DNA of 7,833 bases from a bacterium (lineage in GTDB: Bacteria > Pseudomonadota > Alphaproteobacteria > Rhizobiales > Xanthobacteraceae), in contig JAQSDT010000074.1 in the NCBI GenBank assembly GCA_029946075.1, forward strand, positions 1 through 7,833, given 5' to 3'. Positions 4,665 to 7,833 of the stretch are shown here, in pieces. Within the stretch, counting starts at the first letter, position 1. Every line of letters begins with the position of its first letter. Made by a program: the position numbers and the translations under genes. The notes under the pieces are model-generated. The model worked only from the letters and a program-made list of their open reading frames with translations. It had not been told where the DNA came from and searched no databases.

Positions 4665-6136
4665 CAGTAATCGTCTCCCAATAGGCTTTCCTGCTTCCCG
4701 ACGAAGGGCGGACCGAACGACGTGGTCTCGCCGTGCCACTCGACTTGGCGGCGTTGCGGAAAGCTCTCTTCACGGGACAGGGCAAGGATGATCTCAGCCC
4801 GCTTTTCGTGTTCGGCCATCTTGGCCTCCCACAACAGATAGTCGTCGCTGCCCTCTTCTGGCTCTAGGCTCGCGAGTATCGGTCTCGCGTTGAAAGGGAT
4901 CAGCACATGGTCAGCGTCGCGCTCGACCGCGCCCATCAGGTCGGTGTATTTCGGCCGGCGCAAAATGGCTTCGCGAAGTCGGACTTCGAACGACTGCCGC
5001 GGCGCGCGATATTCGACGAACGTGTTCTTCTTCAGCTGGACGAGGGATACGCCGACGATGCCCAAATCTTCGAATATCGCCTTCAACTGCTGTGTCGCCT
5101 TTGCCGACAACGCCGCTTCCTCGCGACCGCGGTCTTCCCTCGGCCAGTCCAGAAGGCCGACGTGATCAACGACCATTGCGACAAGGCCTTTCTTCCGCTT
5201 CAAGTCGCGCCCGATGCTGTGGATCTGATCAAGCGTGAGCCTCCGCTTTTCGATCAGAATGGGCAGCCGGTTGACCTCTACCGTAACGGCCTCGAGCCGG
5301 GTCCATTCGGCCTGGCTGATGCGTCCCTGCTTCTGCCTCTTGACGGGGATACCCGTGCGTCGTGCGATCTCGCGCATGGCGATTTGCTTGCGGGACATTT
5401 CGCCGCTGTAGACCCACACCGGCCCGTTTGCGGCCAGTCCGATCGCGCACTGCATGGCGAGAGCGCTCTTGCCCTGCTTGGTGCCGCCGCCGATGATGAT
5501 CTGCTGACCGGACTCCCATGGGCCGGTCAGTTGGTCGACGGCTTCGATGCCCGTCGAGACGCCAGCGCGCTTCTTGAAACGATAGGCGTCATCGATCGAC
5601 TGCATTGCCTCGCCAACGGCATCTGCCATGGTAACGGCCGATGCGGCATCTCCCAAATGGTTCGATATCGAGACGAAAGTCCTGTCGGTGTTCGACATGA
5701 TCTTCTCCGGCGTCATGTCGACCGGCATGTTGCGGGACAGCGCGATCAGGTCATTGCCAGCTTCGATCAGTTGCCGCCGCGCCCACATTTCGATGACGGC
5801 CCGGCCATAGTCGTAGGCGCCGATGATTGATGGCGCGCCTTCCGCCGCCAGCTTCGCCAGATAGGCCATCGCCGTCATGTCGCCGATCATCTGGTCCATG
5901 GCGATGTAGGGCTTGATCGTGACCGGGTTGGCTGCCCTGCCCCCGGAAATCATGGCCCCGATCGCCTCGTATAGCTTCTGATGGAACTGGTCGGTGAAGT
6001 GCTGCGGCTGCAGAAATCCAGCCACACGCCAGTAGGCATCATTCGAGATCATGATGGCGCCGAGCACCGCTTGTTCGGCCTGAACGTTGTCAGGCAGTGG
6101 CATCCGGTAGTCCCGGGGACTCGCGTGGGCGTTCAT
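4664..6136 (-). CDS. dnaB: Replicative DNA helicase, DnaB family
   Basis: This is a 490-residue hexameric 5'-3' helicase for phage fork unwinding. Residues about 14-115 form the DnaB N-terminal domain (LPDNVQAEQAVLGAIM, then FTDQFHQKLYEAI). The RecA-like motor begins at about 190 with STGIEAVDQLTG (family: STGFxxLDxxTxGL). Walker A is GGTKQGKS (217-224), which departs from the usual ARPxMGKT. WVYSGEMSRKQIAMRE matches the FFSLEMSxxQLxxR motif. Walker B is MVVDHVGLL (Asp324) where VDYLQLM is usual. SLVQLKKN (365-371) matches ALSQLNR, and RPKYTDLMG, then ERDADHVLIP is the region with the arginine finger. The length is close to E. coli DnaB (471). The ATG overlaps the ruvC-like stop (ATGA) with AAGG upstream. 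No separate phage helicase loader is recognisable nearby. Confidence 0.97.
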   Translation of the reverse strand: MNAHASPRDYRMPLPDNVQAEQAVLGAIMISNDAYWRVAGFLQPQHFTDQFHQKLYEAIGAMISGGRAANPVTIKPYIAMDQMIGDMTAMAYLAKLAAEGAPSIIGAYDYGRAVIEMWARRQLIEAGNDLIALSRNMPVDMTPEKIMSNTDRTFVSISNHLGDAASAVTMADAVGEAMQSIDDAYRFKKRAGVSTGIEAVDQLTGPWESGQQIIIGGGTKQGKSALAMQCAIGLAANGPVWVYSGEMSRKQIAMREIARRTGIPVKRQKQGRISQAEWTRLEAVTVEVNRLPILIEKRRLTLDQIHSIGRDLKRKKGLVAMVVDHVGLLDWPREDRGREEAALSAKATQQLKAIFEDLGIVGVSLVQLKKNTFVEYRAPRQSFEVRLREAILRRPKYTDLMGAVERDADHVLIPFNARPILASLEPEEGSDDYLLWEAKMAEHEKRAEIILALSREESFPQRRQVEWHGETTSFGPPFVGKQESLLGDDY

Positions 6137-6735
6137 GCCGCCTTCTCTTGCTCGCGCCGGGCCTGTTCGGCGGCAATGCGGGCATGCATCAGCCGGAACG
6201 TCTGCGTCGTGGCTCCGAACATCGAGATGCAGACCGCTTCGGCCTGGTCCTCATTCTTCACCGGGATCCGGAGCATCTGGCACAGGTCACGCGCCGCCTT
6301 CTTGGCTGCATCGCGGGTCAGATTGCCGTTCTTCAGGATTGCGGCCCGCCATGTGCGAGGCTGTGCCGATTCATAAGGGATGCGCCGCGCCCGCGCCGCG
6401 TGTCGGATATGGCCTTGAATATCCCGCAAGATAAGCTGGTCCGCGTTCACCGTGACGCCTTGGACCTGATGCTCGCCGATCATGTCCGTCTTGCCTTGCT
6501 TGGCGTAGGATCGGATGACTTCGGCCGCCGCTTCCCAGATGACGAACTGGGGCTTGTGCGTCTTGAACAGCACCTCAATTTCGTCGCAGAATATCCCGGC
6601 CTTTTCCTCGGTCGACATGTTGGTCGTCGGGCGGGATGTGAACGATCCGAACTTGATCGAGGACACGGAAGGCGGCTCGTATAGAGCCCAGCCCGTCCGG
6701 GCGATTGATTGATCGAAGGCCAGGATGAACGCCAT
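6133..6735 (-). CDS. RuvC-like Holliday junction resolvase (RNase H fold)
   Basis: This 200-residue endonuclease probably cuts branched DNA formed during phage recombination and replication before packaging. It opens ILAFDQSIARTGWALY, the RuvC first strand (family GIDPGxxxTGxGxI), giving Asp8. The second acidic residue is Glu68 in PQFVIWEAAAE. A helical region with KNGNLTRDAAKKAARDLC, in which the family has a GxGxAxKxxV-like element, precedes NEDQAEAVCIS, giving Asp163 and Glu166 in place of the family's DxxD pair. The acidic tetrad is thus D-E-D-E. The ATG at 6735 is 2 bases after the stop of the secreted-protein gene, with GGGAAAGG upstream; an upstream in-frame extension to 6768 would overlap that gene and lacks family sequence. 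The C-terminus is a charged helix (RIAAEQARREQEKAA). Confidence 0.88.
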   Translation of the reverse strand: MAFILAFDQSIARTGWALYEPPSVSSIKFGSFTSRPTTNMSTEEKAGIFCDEIEVLFKTHKPQFVIWEAAAEVIRSYAKQGKTDMIGEHQVQGVTVNADQLILRDIQGHIRHAARARRIPYESAQPRTWRAAILKNGNLTRDAAKKAARDLCQMLRIPVKNEDQAEAVCISMFGATTQTFRLMHARIAAEQARREQEKAA

Positions 6736-6737
6736 CG

Positions 6738-7097
6738 TCAGTAGCCTTTCCCGCCCGCGTAGAAGCAAAACCGATGCGCGCCCTCGACGCCCAGGCAGAT
6801 GCCATATTCACCCGTCGGGCTGGTCCGCTCGGAACCGTAGGGAATGACGGCGGAATATCCCTTTGTGGACAGCATGGGATGCTCGCCGGCCTTCAGCGTC
6901 ACGCGATAGCCGTCCGGGCCTTCCACAACGGCGCTGGACGGGATGATGGCGCAATCTGTGCCGCCGCAGCATTCGGGAGCCCACGCCCACCCCAGCGGCT
7001 GCCCTGCCGTGCTGGTTGCTTCATGCGCGCCGGCCGTCGAGACAATCATCCAGAGGATGAAGGCGTATGATGCTGCGAAGGTGAGAGAGCGGTTCAT
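6738..7097 (-). CDS. Small secreted cysteine-rich protein of unknown function
   Basis: This 119-residue protein carries a clear signal peptide: MNR, then a hydrophobic stretch (SLTFAASYAFILWMIVS) and a likely signal peptidase I site TAGA-HE after residue 24. No lipobox Cys is present. The mature part of about 95 residues has five cysteines: Cys43, Cys44 and Cys49 in PECCGGTDC, Cys101 in GICLG and Cys111 in RFCFYAGG. VIPYGSERTSPTGEYGICLG, then a CFY near the C-terminus, resembles small periplasmic proteins found in Rhizobiales genomes and phages (CC..xDC, IPY...SP.G.YH.C, CFY). Disulfide bonding in the periplasm is likely by inference. The gene sits inside the replication operon, overlapping the methyltransferase stop as ATGA with GAGG upstream, and is followed 2 bases later by the resolvase gene. 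Function is unknown; an envelope-acting or superinfection-exclusion role is only a guess. Confidence 0.88.
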   Translation of the reverse strand: MNRSLTFAASYAFILWMIVSTAGAHEATSTAGQPLGWAWAPECCGGTDCAIIPSSAVVEGPDGYRVTLKAGEHPMLSTKGYSAVIPYGSERTSPTGEYGICLGVEGAHRFCFYAGGKGY

Positions 7098-7833
7098 GCG
7101 GCCTCGCGATCTTCGCCGGCGAGCATGTCGAAGAACGAGGGGATAGAGACTTCCCGCTCCATGGCCTCCAGATACTTGATGCCGTCGAGGAAATAGCCGG
7201 GGTTCAGTTCGGCGGCGCGGCCCTTCCGGCCAAGCCTTAGAGCGCGGTAGGGAACCGTGAACAGGCCGCCGAAGGGATCGTAGACGGTCTCACCTTTCGC
7301 TGAAAATCGCTCGATCAGCCGGTCGACGATATCGAACTGCAACGGGCAGATGTGAAATTCGAGACCCTTTCGCGACTGCTCGCCGTTCAGCGTCCGCATC
7401 CGGTTCACGTCATGCCAAGTCCACGGCGACGTGGCTCCGGGCGCCAGGCTCATGAAAGAGGATGGCAGAGCGCCGCGCTTTTCCAGCGCCTCGCCGATGC
7501 GGATGTGGGTCTCGTAGTCATAGACGTTCTGCAGCGTCCATTCGGTGAACGTCTTTGCCAACTTGTCCGGCCCCATGGCCGCGAGTTCCTCTGGCGTCAG
7601 CAGCCGATCGCCTGATGATCGCCAGAACGAGTGAGCGTCGACCTGCCAGCGGGCTAGGCTGTATTCCTCTTTCGACTTTGCGACTTTCTCGTCGGCGTAA
7701 CCCTTGGCTCGATCGGTCTGTGGCGCGCGAAACAGGAGGATGTATTCCGGGCAGCCGACGCCCATCTTCGACCCATCCTTGCGCATTTCGGTATAGCCGA
7801 GCCGGTAGGTCTGGTTGTTCTCCCGCACGACAT
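7094..7833 (-). CDS. DNA methyltransferase, N4/N6 type, C-terminal part (partial)
   Basis: The reading frame is open at the window edge, so only the last 246 or so residues are seen. The end reads LEFHICPLQFDIVDRLIERF, then ETVYDPFGGLFTVPYRALRL and GRKGRAAELNPGYF. This is the SAM-binding motif I (DPFxG), preceded by the HxCPxQ..iidRlI helix of the class and followed by the acidic motif II (ELNPxY). The DPPY catalytic motif IV must lie upstream, outside the window, because in beta-class enzymes IV precedes I. The segment GCPEYILLFRAP followed by SLARWQVDAHSFW is also typical of phage enzymes of this class. Likely roles are self-methylation against host restriction or epigenetic control; no cognate nuclease is visible. 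No internal start is needed. GTG at 7826-7828 is in frame but would give a protein lacking the catalytic motif. Confidence 0.93.
   Translation of the reverse strand, partial: VVRENNQTYRLGYTEMRKDGSKMGVGCPEYILLFRAPQTDRAKGYADEKVAKSKEEYSLARWQVDAHSFWRSSGDRLLTPEELAAMGPDKLAKTFTEWTLQNVYDYETHIRIGEALEKRGALPSSFMSLAPGATSPWTWHDVNRMRTLNGEQSRKGLEFHICPLQFDIVDRLIERFSAKGETVYDPFGGLFTVPYRALRLGRKGRAAELNPGYFLDGIKYLEAMEREVSIPSFFDMLAGEDREAA

Noticed and set aside
4907..5830. Plus-strand open frame of 307 codons opposite dnaB
   Set aside because: It is a GC-driven antisense shadow of a clear DnaB coding region, rich in Leu, Arg and Asp, without motifs of its own.
1..7833. CRISPR array, insertion sequence, toxin-antitoxin pair or retron
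   Set aside because: I saw no regularly spaced repeats, transposase motifs, reverse transcriptase motif or recognisable toxin-antitoxin pair on either strand.
7094..7833. Complete restriction-modification system
   Set aside because: The methyltransferase is truncated by the window edge, and no nuclease or specificity subunit is visible; an orphan phage methyltransferase is the simpler reading.

Overview
This window looks like part of a tailed-phage (Caudoviricetes) genome or prophage from a high-GC alphaproteobacterium, most likely a Rhizobiales-type host. The host guess is inference. It rests on the GC-rich codon use, the DnaB / DnaA-domain-IV / RuvC / DUF6362 / TerS-TerL / DUF1073-portal gene set, and a small cysteine-rich secreted protein of a type I associate with that order. 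Every well-supported phage gene lies on the minus strand, so transcription runs from high to low coordinates. No integrase, repressor, lysis gene or tail gene is visible, so the lifestyle cannot be decided here.

Layout in transcription order. (1) 7833-4374, DNA metabolism: the C-terminal part of a beta-class-like DNA methyltransferase, a small secreted Cys-rich protein, a RuvC-like resolvase, a DnaB-type replicative helicase, and a free-standing DnaA domain IV (the DnaA-box-binding helix-turn-helix). (2) 4377-2656, four small proteins or fewer recognisable families: a 113-aa protein of unknown function, a 96-aa free-standing OmpR/PhoB-like winged helix, a 147-aa protein of unknown function, and a 218-aa DUF6362-like HTH protein. 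(3) 2655-2415, the only real intergenic stretch: a perfect 7-bp inverted repeat followed by a tRNA-Gly(UCC) gene. (4) 2414-1, packaging: the small terminase (TTG start), the large terminase and the start of a DUF1073-type portal protein.

The genes are packed as one translationally coupled chain. Seven junctions are ATGA or TGATG overlaps in the replication and accessory block alone, and another TGATG joins terL to the portal. The simplest reading is replication and recombination (DnaB, DnaA-IV, RuvC, methyltransferase) feeding concatemers to the terminase, which loads DNA through the portal. Several small DNA-binding proteins lie between and are candidates for origin recognition or for an early-to-late switch.

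The most notable anomaly is at the left end. About the first 80 bases read on the plus strand as an internal piece of a short-chain dehydrogenase (YxxxK motif and following helix). The portal gene, coming from the other strand, loses its family-like sequence at the same place, within about 10 shared bases. This is either a real illegitimate junction between phage and bacterial DNA or a chimeric assembly or amplification product. Apart from that, the window is a fairly ordinary phage core with some unusual parts. I do not see a convincing wholly new system.
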